Part shown: piece by piece, positions 23,906 to 31,010 of the stretch
How positions within the stretch are numbered: position 1 is the first letter of the stretch
How the letters are laid out: each line of letters begins with the position of its first letter
Assembly: GCA_036653535.1 (NCBI GenBank)
Contig: JAVVTR010000025.1
Span: forward strand, 1-31,010
Source: JAVVTR01 sp036653535
GTDB taxonomy: Bacteria > Bacteroidota > Bacteroidia > Bacteroidales > P3
Direction of reading: 5' to 3'
DNA length: 31,010 nt
The notes under the pieces: model-generated
What the model was told of the DNA's origin: nothing
What the model saw: the letters and a program-made list of their open reading frames with translations, nothing else
The model's database searches: none
Program-made: the position numbers and the translations under genes

Positions 23906-25372
23906 ATGAATAAACATAGACGCATTTTTGTTATTATTAAAATATTGGGTTCTCTAATAGGAATATTGGGAGCATTTATGCTAATACCCTTAGCTATTTC
24001 TTGGTATAAAGGGGAGTCCGACACCAATGCCTTTCTCTTTAGTATTGGAATTTGCTTTAGCATTGGGGCAATGGTACAAATTATAAAAACTCGAAATTGG
24101 AGAAATCTTTATTTTCAAAATAAAGATGGTTTTCTTACCGTAACTTTGGCTTGGTTATTAATGGTTTTATGCGGTTCTTTACCTTTCCTTTTTTCAGGTT
24201 CAGTTACTAATATAACGGATGCTTGTTTTGAAAGTATGTCGGGTTTTACCACCACAGGATCGACGGTTTTTTCTTCGGTAGAATCTCTTCCACATGGAAT
24301 ATTGTTATGGCGAGCTTTATCACAATGGATAGGCGGTATAGGAGTAATCGTTTTTTTTGTAGCAGCTTTACCCATGATGGGCTTGGCCGGAAACGCTTTG
24401 TTTGTAGCTGAAATTACAGGTCCCATTAAAGATAAAATCAACCCTCGTATTAAGAGTACGGCAAAAATGCTTTGTATTGTTTATTTCGCCATTACTTTGG
24501 TGGAAATTATCGCATTAATTATAGCTGGAATGAGCGTTTTTGATGCCATTTGTCATTCTTTTTCCACTGTAGCTACTGGAGGGTTCTCCACTAAAAATGC
24601 CAGTGCAGCAGCATTTTCTCCTTCCATACAATATATTTTAATGCTTTTTATGTTTTTGTCCGGTATAAATTTCTCTCTATATTATTTTGTGATTAAAAGA
24701 GATTTTAAATGGGTTTGTAAAAATGAAGAACTAAAAACCTATATCCTTTATGTTCTTATATCGGGAATAGCAGTTAGTGCTGCTCTCTATTTCTTTGTCA
24801 ATAATTACGCTACGGAACAAAGTTTTAGAGAGGGCTTTTTTCAGTGTATTTCTTTAATTACTACTACTGGATTTGTTTCTGCAGAATTCAACTATTGGCC
24901 CAATGGTATTAGAATGATTTTACTACTTTTGCTTTTTGCAGGGGCCTGTGCAGGTTCTTCTTCCGGAGGAATTAAGGTAGTTCGTATATTGCTAATGATT
25001 AAAAATGCCATTTTGGAATTTAAACGAGCTTCTCATCCTCGTGCAGTACTTCCTTTAAAGATGAGTGGTATGGTAGTGAAAACCGATACAGTGCGTAGAA
25101 TTTTAGCCTTTTTCTTCTTATACATAGCCGTGTTTTTATTTGGCATTTTAGGCTTTTCTATTATGGGATATAATGTGGAAACCTCTTTTGGTATAGCAGC
25201 CAGTAGCATGGGGAATGTTGGACCAAGTTTTGGGGAGATTTGCAGCATGTGTTCCGTTGGAATATTATCTATCCCAGCTAAATGGCTCGCCATATTTTTA
25301 ATGTTAGTCGGACGATTAGAAGTATTTACCGTCCTAATTTTGTTGGTTCCCTCCTTTTGGAAAAATTATTAA
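23906..25372 (+). CDS. trkH: Trk potassium transporter membrane subunit TrkH
   Basis: The ion-conducting membrane subunit (488 aa). All four pore-loop regions of the TrkH/KtrB fold are visible: ESMSGFTTTGST, SFSTVATGGFST, ISLITTTGFVSA and SSMGNVGPSF, each with the selectivity-filter Gly (underlined by context as TTG, TGG, TTG and MGN-VG). Ten or so hydrophobic segments frame them. An Ala/Gly/Ser-rich stretch, CAGSSSGGIKVVR, near residue 355 is the membrane loop that gates the pore. The gene follows trkA by 2 nt and is followed 2 nt later by the arginase-fold gene, so all three are expected on one mRNA. Confidence 0.95.
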   Translation: MNKHRRIFVIIKILGSLIGILGAFMLIPLAISWYKGESDTNAFLFSIGICFSIGAMVQIIKTRNWRNLYFQNKDGFLTVTLAWLLMVLCGSLPFLFSGSVTNITDACFESMSGFTTTGSTVFSSVESLPHGILLWRALSQWIGGIGVIVFFVAALPMMGLAGNALFVAEITGPIKDKINPRIKSTAKMLCIVYFAITLVEIIALIIAGMSVFDAICHSFSTVATGGFSTKNASAAAFSPSIQYILMLFMFLSGINFSLYYFVIKRDFKWVCKNEELKTYILYVLISGIAVSAALYFFVNNYATEQSFREGFFQCISLITTTGFVSAEFNYWPNGIRMILLLLLFAGACAGSSSGGIKVVRILLMIKNAILEFKRASHPRAVLPLKMSGMVVKTDTVRRILAFFFLYIAVFLFGILGFSIMGYNVETSFGIAASSMGNVGPSFGEICSMCSVGILSIPAKWLAIFLMLVGRLEVFTVLILLVPSFWKNY

Positions 25373-25374
25373 TT

Positions 25375-26565
25375 ATGCAAGAAAAAAGAATAGATTTAAG
25401 TTTGTATTTTGACCCATGTCCTTTTATGGATGATCCTGATTTTTTGGAAGATAAAACCTTACGTTGGAGTTCTCAAATTAGTAAATATACCCAATTAGGT
25501 AATTTTCCAAGCACGGAAAATATAAAAATAGCATTAATAGGAATTTCAGAAAATCGAGGCGAAAAATCGGGTTTGCTTTGCAATGGAGCCGATGCGGTGA
25601 GGAAGCAATTATATAATTTGTATCCGCCCGAATTTCTACCAGGAATAGTGGATTTAGGCAATTTAAAAACGGGCAAAACTATCCAAGATACCTATTTTGC
25701 CTTATGCGAAACCATTACTTGTTTGTTGGCTCAAAAAACGGTAGTTATTCTTTTAGGTGGTTCTCAAGATCTAACTTATGCTATGTATAAAGCCTATGCA
25801 AAGCTTAATCAGATGGTGAACCTGCTAAACATAGACTCCGCTTTTGACTTTGGAGATCCGGATGTGCCTATGAAAAATAATTCCTATATGGGAAAAATTA
25901 TAGTGGATCCGGCTAACTATCTTTTTAATTACACTAACATAGGCTATCAAACCTATATGGTAGAGGGCGAAGCAATTAGCCTAATGTCGAAATTATATTT
26001 TGATGCCTATCGTTATGGTTTCTTTAGAGGAGAAATAAAAGAAGCAGAACCTATGATAAGAGATTCCGATTGTGTTACTATAGACTTATCGGCTATTAGA
26101 TATTCCGATTCTCCGGCTAATAATTATGCTCGTCCTACCGGTTTTACCTCGGAGGATGCGTGCCAAATGATGCACTATGCAGGTCTTAGTGATCAAGTTT
26201 CCACCGTTGGTCTCTTCGAATACCACCGTCTTTTAGACTCTAATGAACAAAGTGCAAAACTTTTAGCAGAAATGATTTGGTGTTTTGTAGATGGCTTTTT
26301 ACATAGGCTCAACGATCATCCGTGCCAAAACAACGGAATGAATTATAAAAAATATATGGTGACCTTAGAGGATAGCGATCACGAATTAACTTTTTATAAA
26401 TGTAAGGAAACCGATCGTTGGTGGATGGAACTACCTTGCGATGGACGACAACAAGAAAAGTACAATCGTCATCGTTTTATTTCTTGCTCTTACAAGGATT
26501 ACCAAACAGCCTTGTCTAACGAAACCCCAGAACGCTGGTGGGCTGCATACCAAAGATTGAAATAA
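25375..26565 (+). CDS. Arginase-fold (ureohydrolase-like) protein with degraded metal site
   Basis: The 396-aa product has the layout of the arginase / formimidoylglutamase superfamily, but the binuclear Mn ligands are not conserved. The GGxHS motif reads GGSQD (His to Gln), the DAHxD motif reads DSAFD (His to Ala), and the DxDxxDP motif reads DLSAIRY, losing two Asp. Three of six ligands are thus missing, so ureohydrolase activity is doubtful. The C-terminal 75 residues (YKKYMVTLEDSDHELTFYK to ERWWAAYQRLK) form an extra region rich in Trp and Tyr. I start at the ATG at 25375, 2 nt after trkH; the frame is open further upstream inside trkH. Operon position suggests co-expression with potassium uptake, but its function is unknown. 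Confidence 0.8.
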   Translation: MQEKRIDLSLYFDPCPFMDDPDFLEDKTLRWSSQISKYTQLGNFPSTENIKIALIGISENRGEKSGLLCNGADAVRKQLYNLYPPEFLPGIVDLGNLKTGKTIQDTYFALCETITCLLAQKTVVILLGGSQDLTYAMYKAYAKLNQMVNLLNIDSAFDFGDPDVPMKNNSYMGKIIVDPANYLFNYTNIGYQTYMVEGEAISLMSKLYFDAYRYGFFRGEIKEAEPMIRDSDCVTIDLSAIRYSDSPANNYARPTGFTSEDACQMMHYAGLSDQVSTVGLFEYHRLLDSNEQSAKLLAEMIWCFVDGFLHRLNDHPCQNNGMNYKKYMVTLEDSDHELTFYKCKETDRWWMELPCDGRQQEKYNRHRFISCSYKDYQTALSNETPERWWAAYQRLK

Positions 26566-26595
26566 AAGAGTCGATAAGAGTCGGTAAGAGCCGGT
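26566..26595. repeat. Three tandem 10-bp repeats filling a convergent gap
   Basis: AAGAGTCGAT, AAGAGTCGGT and AAGAGCCGGT follow each other without a spacer. They start directly after the stop codon of the arginase-fold gene and end 1 bp before the stop of the convergent phosphatase gene. I see no hairpin here, so it is not an evident terminator. Confidence 0.8.
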
Positions 26596-26596
26596 T

Positions 26597-28384
26597 TTAT
26601 TCTATATAGGTTTTCACAGAGACAGGAAGATAAAAATGGTATCCGTTGTAAATTACAGGAGTGGAAAGATAAATTTTATTTCCGTTAAGTTCTATATAAT
26701 TTACGTTAGGATAGATTTTTAATTTCTTTTTTCCATTAACTATTTCCGCATAAAAGGCTTCTGTTTCTCTATATTTTGGTTCTGCAATGGCATTCTTTTT
26801 CGCACCTTTTTGTTCTTGTTTCTCAAGTTTTATATTCTTTATAGACGTATCTACTATTTTTATAGCATACTTTTCAAATACTTTCTCTATAGGAGCATAA
26901 TATAAAGCACTTAGGGAATCTAAATTACCCAACTGAGCTTCTTGGCAGATATAGGGAGCTATTTCTTCATTGTCTACCACTCCAGTAAGAGAACGATTTT
27001 GTGGATGATACATGGCTAAAAACACATCCCCACCGGTGTGTCCATAAGTAGTCCAACCTAAATACCCACGCTGGTTTATTATTTTTGTATAGGCACAAAT
27101 AGTAGCCACTGTAAATCCTTTTTTCTGAAAATAATACATTAGAGTATCTAATTCTTCTTCCTTTAAATCAATAATTCCTTGATCTTTGGCTATCATTTCA
27201 CGTAAATAATTTTTTAGCACCAAGGAGGAATCCTTTGCGTGTTCCGTGTTTTTTGCAAATTTTTCCAAATAAATATTTTGTACGGACCATTCGGAACTAT
27301 GCTTGCAACGAGATAAAAATCCCAACAATTCGTCGGCAGGGATATGTGCATAATGTCTGTCACTTTGATGATTGCCAAGCTGCAGGCCTCCGGTCATGTG
27401 ATCGGGAGCAACTATAACTAAAGTGTGTCCATCTTTTTTTGCAAATTGCATGGCGATATTCACGGCACGATCGAAAGCAAGAAAGTCGAAAACAGCTCCG
27501 GGAGCATCGTTATTATGGGCAGCCCAATCTATTTTGCTACCCTCTATCATCAATGCAAATCCTTGAGGATTTTTAGAAAGCATATCTATCGCAATTTGGC
27601 TCATTTCGGCCAAGGACGGTTCTTTGGTAGAATCTCTATCTATTTCATAAGCCATCTCTTGGGGGGAAAAAAGGCCCCATATTTTTGTTTTTCCTTTTTG
27701 TGCAGCCTGCTGCACTTCTGCAAAAGAGTTGGTATAATCAATACCTTGTTGTTTTAAAACAGAAAGAGCATTATAATTGGCTTCCTTTAAGGGAAATTCC
27801 ACAAAATCGCTTCCTCCTCCCAAAAATATATCGCATGGATTATGCAGCATTTGTTTGGTTATCCTTGGAAAATCTCTACGCTTAGGGGTATGTGCTAAAA
27901 AACTGGCAGGAGTGGCGTGGGGCAGATAACAACTTACCACCATACCGGTCGCTTTTTGTTGCAAGCGTGCTGCTTCCATAAAACTAAACATAGGACGAAA
28001 AGCCTCTTCTTTATTTGTTGGATATCGTTTACCATGCTTATCCATAGTAGTATCGGGAAACGTACCTATATAGCCTGCCATAGAACGATGTCCACAGGCA
28101 TAGGTGCTTCCGGTAGGAGCCGAATCTCCTATAGGACTGTCGGCGCAATAAGTGCGCACCAATCCGCAAATTCTTTGATCTAAAGCAAGAGGGATGCCTC
28201 CTTGCAACCATCTACCAATAGAGAGTAAATCGGAGCTACAACCATCGGGAATTAAAAAAATTATATTTTTAATTTGTACCGTAGTATCCGCTTGTATAGG
28301 AATCTCCATGTTTTTTTGCCCATAACTACTGGAACTTGCAAGCAAAGGATATAGACTCAATATAAATAAAAAGGCTCGTTTCAT
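26597..28384 (-). CDS. Exported alkaline phosphatase
   Basis: A PhoA-superfamily phosphomonoesterase expected in the periplasm or outside the cell. I start at 28384 (595 aa), where a clear signal peptide begins (MKRAFLFILSLYPLLASSSSYG, about residues 1-22). The longer open frame would begin on top of the promoter. Active-site parts are all visible: metal-binding IPDG (about 45-48), GDSAPTGST at 86-94 with Ser88 as nucleophile, MIEGSKIDWAAHNND, VAPDHMTGG and a late TYGHTGGD that supplies His ligands. The C-terminal 100 or so residues extend beyond the core and hold a beta-rich segment, without a recognisable T9SS sorting domain. The gene is monocistronic, convergent with the trk operon and divergent from trpS. 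Confidence 0.9.
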   Translation of the reverse strand: MKRAFLFILSLYPLLASSSSYGQKNMEIPIQADTTVQIKNIIFLIPDGCSSDLLSIGRWLQGGIPLALDQRICGLVRTYCADSPIGDSAPTGSTYACGHRSMAGYIGTFPDTTMDKHGKRYPTNKEEAFRPMFSFMEAARLQQKATGMVVSCYLPHATPASFLAHTPKRRDFPRITKQMLHNPCDIFLGGGSDFVEFPLKEANYNALSVLKQQGIDYTNSFAEVQQAAQKGKTKIWGLFSPQEMAYEIDRDSTKEPSLAEMSQIAIDMLSKNPQGFALMIEGSKIDWAAHNNDAPGAVFDFLAFDRAVNIAMQFAKKDGHTLVIVAPDHMTGGLQLGNHQSDRHYAHIPADELLGFLSRCKHSSEWSVQNIYLEKFAKNTEHAKDSSLVLKNYLREMIAKDQGIIDLKEEELDTLMYYFQKKGFTVATICAYTKIINQRGYLGWTTYGHTGGDVFLAMYHPQNRSLTGVVDNEEIAPYICQEAQLGNLDSLSALYYAPIEKVFEKYAIKIVDTSIKNIKLEKQEQKGAKKNAIAEPKYRETEAFYAEIVNGKKKLKIYPNVNYIELNGNKIYLSTPVIYNGYHFYLPVSVKTYIE

Positions 28385-28432
28385 AATAATTTGTATTTCG
28401 GTTCCGCTTATAAATAAGGAAAAAAGGAAGAG

Positions 28433-28440
28433 CAAAAATA
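28433..28440 (-). promoter_or_regulatory. Probable promoter of the phosphatase gene (-7 element)
   Basis: TATTTTTG on the minus strand is an exact TAnnTTTG match. No proper TTTG lies 19-21 nt upstream. The leader to the ATG at 28384 would be about 43 nt. No conserved Pho-box was looked for or recognised. Confidence 0.5.
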
Positions 28441-28480
28441 CAAACTAAAAAGGAAATCGCCTAGTTTCTAAGAAAAAGCG

Positions 28481-28488
28481 TATTTTTG
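28481..28488 (+). promoter_or_regulatory. Probable promoter of trpS (-7 element)
   Basis: TATTTTTG exactly matches TAnnTTTG and gives a leader of about 85 nt before trpS. The -33 element is not recognisable. It lies back to back with the phosphatase promoter. Confidence 0.5.
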
Positions 28489-28580
28489 CACCTTTACTAT
28501 GGGACTTAGTCTAAGTTATATGGAAATAACAAACTAAATAAACGGAGATAATTAGACTTTTTCTAAAATCAGAAGAAAAC

Positions 28581-29567
28581 ATGAAAACAGTGGTAAGTGG
28601 GATCCGGCCAACCGGAGCTTTACATTTGGGAAACTATTTCGGAGCTTTGCGAAATTTTGTACGCATGCAAGAGGATTATCAATGCTATTTTTTTATTGCC
28701 GATTACCATTCTCTTACCACTCATCCTACTCCTGAGCATTTGCGTTGGAATGTAAAAACTATTTTAGCCAATTATATAGCATCCGGTATTGACCCGGAAA
28801 AAGCAACTATCTATGCCCAAAGTGATGTGCCCGAAACTGCGGAATTATATTTATTTCTAAATATGAACGCCTATTTGGGGGAACTTTCTCGCTGTACTTC
28901 CTTTAAGGACAAAGCTCGCCAAAATCCAAATAACGTAAATGCAGGTTTATTAACCTATCCAACGCTTATGGCAGCAGATATTCTCATACACAAAGCCGAT
29001 TTTGTACCTGTTGGGAAAGATCAAGAACAGCATTTAGAAATGACTCGTACTTTTGCCGCTCGGTTCAATAAACTTTATAAAACAGAATATTTTAATCCAC
29101 CACAAGCTTTTAACTTTGGAGAAAATTTAATAAAAATACCTGGATTAGACGGAAGCGGAAAAATGGGAAAATCGGAGGGGGAAATGAATGCCATTTTCTT
29201 TAGTGATGAACCGGAAGTAATACGTAAAAAAATCATGCGTGCTGTAACCGATGCGGGTCCCACTCAACCTAATCAAGAAAAACCGGAAATTATTTCCAAT
29301 CTATTTTCTCTATTAAAAATTATATGCTCTCCAGAGATATATACTTTCTACGAGGATGCCTACAACCAATGCAATATTCGCTATGGAGATTTAAAAAAAC
29401 AATTGGCACAAGATACTATTGAATTTACCAAACCTTTTAGAGAAAAAATAAAAGCCTTATTGTCGGACGATGATTACCTTACTAAAATAAGTCGTATCGG
29501 AGCCGAAAAAGCAAAAGAAAGTGCACAAACTACCCTGCGTGAAGTTCGCCAAATTATTGGATTTTAG
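28581..29567 (+). CDS. trpS: Tryptophanyl-tRNA synthetase
   Basis: A class I synthetase that charges tRNA-Trp. The HIGH-type motif is GALHLGNYFG (HLGN at 15-18), preceded by SGIRPTG, typical of bacterial TrpRS. The KMSKS motif reads KMGKS at 194-198 (GSGKMGKSEGE), a known variant. PVGKDQEQHLEMTR forms part of the tryptophan and ATP pocket. Length (328 aa) is normal. It starts with ATG after an A-rich leader with competing inverted repeats. hflX follows after 58 bp on the same strand. Confidence 0.96.
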   Translation: MKTVVSGIRPTGALHLGNYFGALRNFVRMQEDYQCYFFIADYHSLTTHPTPEHLRWNVKTILANYIASGIDPEKATIYAQSDVPETAELYLFLNMNAYLGELSRCTSFKDKARQNPNNVNAGLLTYPTLMAADILIHKADFVPVGKDQEQHLEMTRTFAARFNKLYKTEYFNPPQAFNFGENLIKIPGLDGSGKMGKSEGEMNAIFFSDEPEVIRKKIMRAVTDAGPTQPNQEKPEIISNLFSLLKIICSPEIYTFYEDAYNQCNIRYGDLKKQLAQDTIEFTKPFREKIKALLSDDDYLTKISRIGAEKAKESAQTTLREVRQIIGF

Positions 29568-29625
29568 GAGATTTTCAACATACTCCACAGGTATTTTGAG
29601 GCGGTTTCTATTTTAAAATTATAAA

Positions 29626-30831
29626 ATGATAAGTACAGAACATATTAAAGAAAGAGCTATTTTGGTGGGAGTTTCCACACAAAATATCGGCATAGAAAAA
29701 GAAACAGAATATTTAGAAGAATTAGCATTCTTAGTAGAAACAGCTGGAGGGATAAGCGTAAAACAATTTATTCAAAAATTAGAGTCGCCTAATAATAAAT
29801 TCTATGTAGGTACAGGGAAGTTAGAAGAATTGCAAGCCTTTATTGAAGCGGAAAAAATAGATTTGGTCGTTTTCGATGATGAACTTTCTCCCGCTCAATT
29901 ACGCAATATCGAAAATGTTTTAAAATGTAAAATTTTAGATCGAACCACTTTGATTCTTGATATTTTTGCTAAACATGCCTGTACTGCTCATGCTCGAGTG
30001 CAAGTAGAATTAGCACAATATCAATATCTCTTGCCCCGACTCACCCGTATGTGGACCCATTTAAGCAAGCAAAAGGGTGGCGTGGGTATGAGAGGACCTG
30101 GAGAAAAAGAAATTGAAACAGACCGCCGTATTATTCATGATAAAATTTCTTTATTAAAAGAAAAACTCAAAGAGATAGACCAACAAAAAATAACCCAAAG
30201 AAAGAATCGGGAAAAAATGGTGAGGGTGGCCTTAGTGGGTTACACCAATGTAGGAAAATCCACTTTAATGAACCTATTAAGTAAGTCGGATGTACTAACC
30301 GAGAATAAATTATTCGCCACCTTAGATACTACCGTTAGAAAAGTGGTTATCGAAAACTTGCCTTTCCTCCTTTCCGATACCGTTGGATTTATACGCAAAT
30401 TACCTCATCACTTAGTAGAATCCTTTAAATCCACCTTAGATGAAGTTCGGGAATCGGATATTTTATTACATATTGTAGACATTTCCCATCCGGAATTTGA
30501 AGAACAAATAGAAATAGTGCAACAAACCTTAAATGAAATTGGATCGGCCGATAAACGCACCATTGTTGTTTTCAATAAAATTGATGCCTATACTTATGAA
30601 GAAAAAGAATTAGACGATTTAAGTCCTATTACGAAAAAAAATTACAGTCTCGAAACTTTACAAAAAATGTGGATAGGCAAGGCACATACTCCCTGCTTTT
30701 TTCTTTCTGCCCATACCAAAGAAAACCTTCCTTCCTTCCGACAGTTCTTATATGAAGAGGTTAAACGTATACATTTAACACGATATCCTTACGATCAATT
30801 GCTTTACCAAGATGAAGATATAATTGGCTAA
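29626..30831 (+). CDS. hflX: GTPase HflX
   Basis: A ribosome-associated GTPase that splits stalled or heat-damaged 70S ribosomes. The N-terminal HflX domain includes FYVGTGKLEELQAF and the stretch DRTTLILDIFAKHACTAHARVQVELAQ. The conserved GGVGMRGPGEKEIETDRR motif leads into a charged helical linker. The G domain has G1 GYTNVGKST from residue 205, G3 DTVGF, and G4 NKID. At 401 aa it lacks a long C-terminal extension. The frame and start are unambiguous. It is followed by a hairpin and, 105 bp after its stop, by the edge of a group II intron. Confidence 0.95.
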   Translation: MISTEHIKERAILVGVSTQNIGIEKETEYLEELAFLVETAGGISVKQFIQKLESPNNKFYVGTGKLEELQAFIEAEKIDLVVFDDELSPAQLRNIENVLKCKILDRTTLILDIFAKHACTAHARVQVELAQYQYLLPRLTRMWTHLSKQKGGVGMRGPGEKEIETDRRIIHDKISLLKEKLKEIDQQKITQRKNREKMVRVALVGYTNVGKSTLMNLLSKSDVLTENKLFATLDTTVRKVVIENLPFLLSDTVGFIRKLPHHLVESFKSTLDEVRESDILLHIVDISHPEFEEQIEIVQQTLNEIGSADKRTIVVFNKIDAYTYEEKELDDLSPITKKNYSLETLQKMWIGKAHTPCFFLSAHTKENLPSFRQFLYEEVKRIHLTRYPYDQLLYQDEDIIG

Positions 30832-30840
30832 AAGCAAGCG

Positions 30841-30867
30841 ATTTTCGCAAGAATTGCTTGCGGAAAT
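30841..30867 (+). terminator. Probable terminator hairpin after hflX
   Basis: ATTTTCGCAAG (30841-30851) and CTTGCGGAAAT (30857-30867) form an 11-bp stem with one T:G wobble around a 5-nt loop, starting 9 nt after the hflX stop. A pyrimidine-rich stretch (TTACTTTCTCTCT) follows after a few bases. Confidence 0.55.
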
Positions 30868-30935
30868 TGCTTACTTTCTCTCTATGCTAAAGATAAGCCA
30901 CGAAAGTTCAACTTTGTAATACTTCCATATATACA

Positions 30936-31010
30936 ATCGAGTAGGAGAAAATTAAAGTAGTTTTCTCCTACTTTAATTTTCGACCTCTCACACCACCACG
31001 CATGCCGTTC
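30936..31010 (-). mobile_element. 3' end of a group II intron (domain VI and part of domain V), cut by window edge
   Basis: Read on the minus strand, the last 75 bases have the layout of a bacterial group II intron terminus. First comes the 3' strand of a domain V (GGCATGCGTGGTGGTGT), then a domain VI. In domain VI, GAG-AGG pairs with CCT-A-CTC so that a single A stays bulged 7 nt from the end, and a 14-bp perfect stem (30968-30981 with 30947-30960) extends it. The sequence ends in CTCGAT, an AY-type 3' splice site at 30936. The intron body, including any reverse transcriptase/maturase gene, would lie beyond the right edge. The call rests on structure and remembered similarity, since only this tail is visible. 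Confidence 0.75.

Noticed and set aside
27425..27757. Plus-strand frame of 110 codons opposite the phosphatase gene
   Set aside because: It is antisense to active-site motifs of an intact enzyme and has no recognisable features.

Overview
The window reads as a chromosomal segment of an AT-rich member of the Bacteroidota, most likely Bacteroidales-like. The evidence is Bacteroidota-type promoters (TTTG, 19-nt spacer, TAnnTTTG) before tRNA-Ala and rpsP, start codons mostly without Shine-Dalgarno sequences, a PorT homologue (type IX secretion), a ribosomal protein S16 with a long Ala-rich tail, and the gene order ileS / DksA-like / lspA. I cannot name a genus from sequence alone. Almost all of it is housekeeping and cell-envelope DNA. 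The only sign of a mobile element is at the extreme right edge.

Layout. 1-2185 (+): a protein with 27-residue repeats and a poly-Glu tract, cut by the left edge, then gmk and nadD, which overlap by 4 nt. 2234-2306 (-): tRNA-Ala(CGC), convergent with nadD and divergent from ileS. 2480-9168 (+): ileS, a DksA/TraR-like protein with an exceptionally strong Shine-Dalgarno, lspA and an ABC-F ATPase. 9179-20994 (-): a long run of leftward genes. In transcription order these are a membrane-anchored nitroreductase, rpsP with a textbook terminator, a YbdG-type mechanosensitive channel, a hotdog thioesterase, rimM, a TrmN6-like methyltransferase, a TsaC/Sua5 protein, an HldE-kinase-type sugar kinase, porT, a COG2509-type flavoprotein, an unknown protein, rfbA and a prenyl diphosphate synthase. 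21076-22284 (-): an FMN-binding and 4Fe-4S membrane protein. 22560-26565 (+): trkA, trkH and an arginase-fold protein with degraded metal ligands, in a tight operon. 26597-28384 (-): an exported alkaline phosphatase. 28581-30831 (+): trpS and hflX. 30936-31010 (-): the 3' end of a group II intron (domain VI and part of domain V) that continues off the right edge.

How the genes work together. Translation and RNA modification dominate: ileS, trpS, tRNA-Ala, rpsP, rimM, TsaC, TrmN6, HflX and ABC-F. Envelope building comes second: lspA for lipoproteins, rfbA and the heptose kinase for surface polysaccharide or LPS, the prenyl synthase for isoprenoid carriers or quinones, and PorT for type IX secretion. 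Potassium uptake (TrkAH), a mechanosensitive channel, phosphate scavenging and flavin-linked redox proteins complete the set. I saw no defence system, CRISPR array, insertion sequence or biosynthetic cluster. The points most worth a second look are the intron end, the Shine-Dalgarno-led DksA-like gene, the variable repeats at the left edge and the arginase-fold protein without its metal site.
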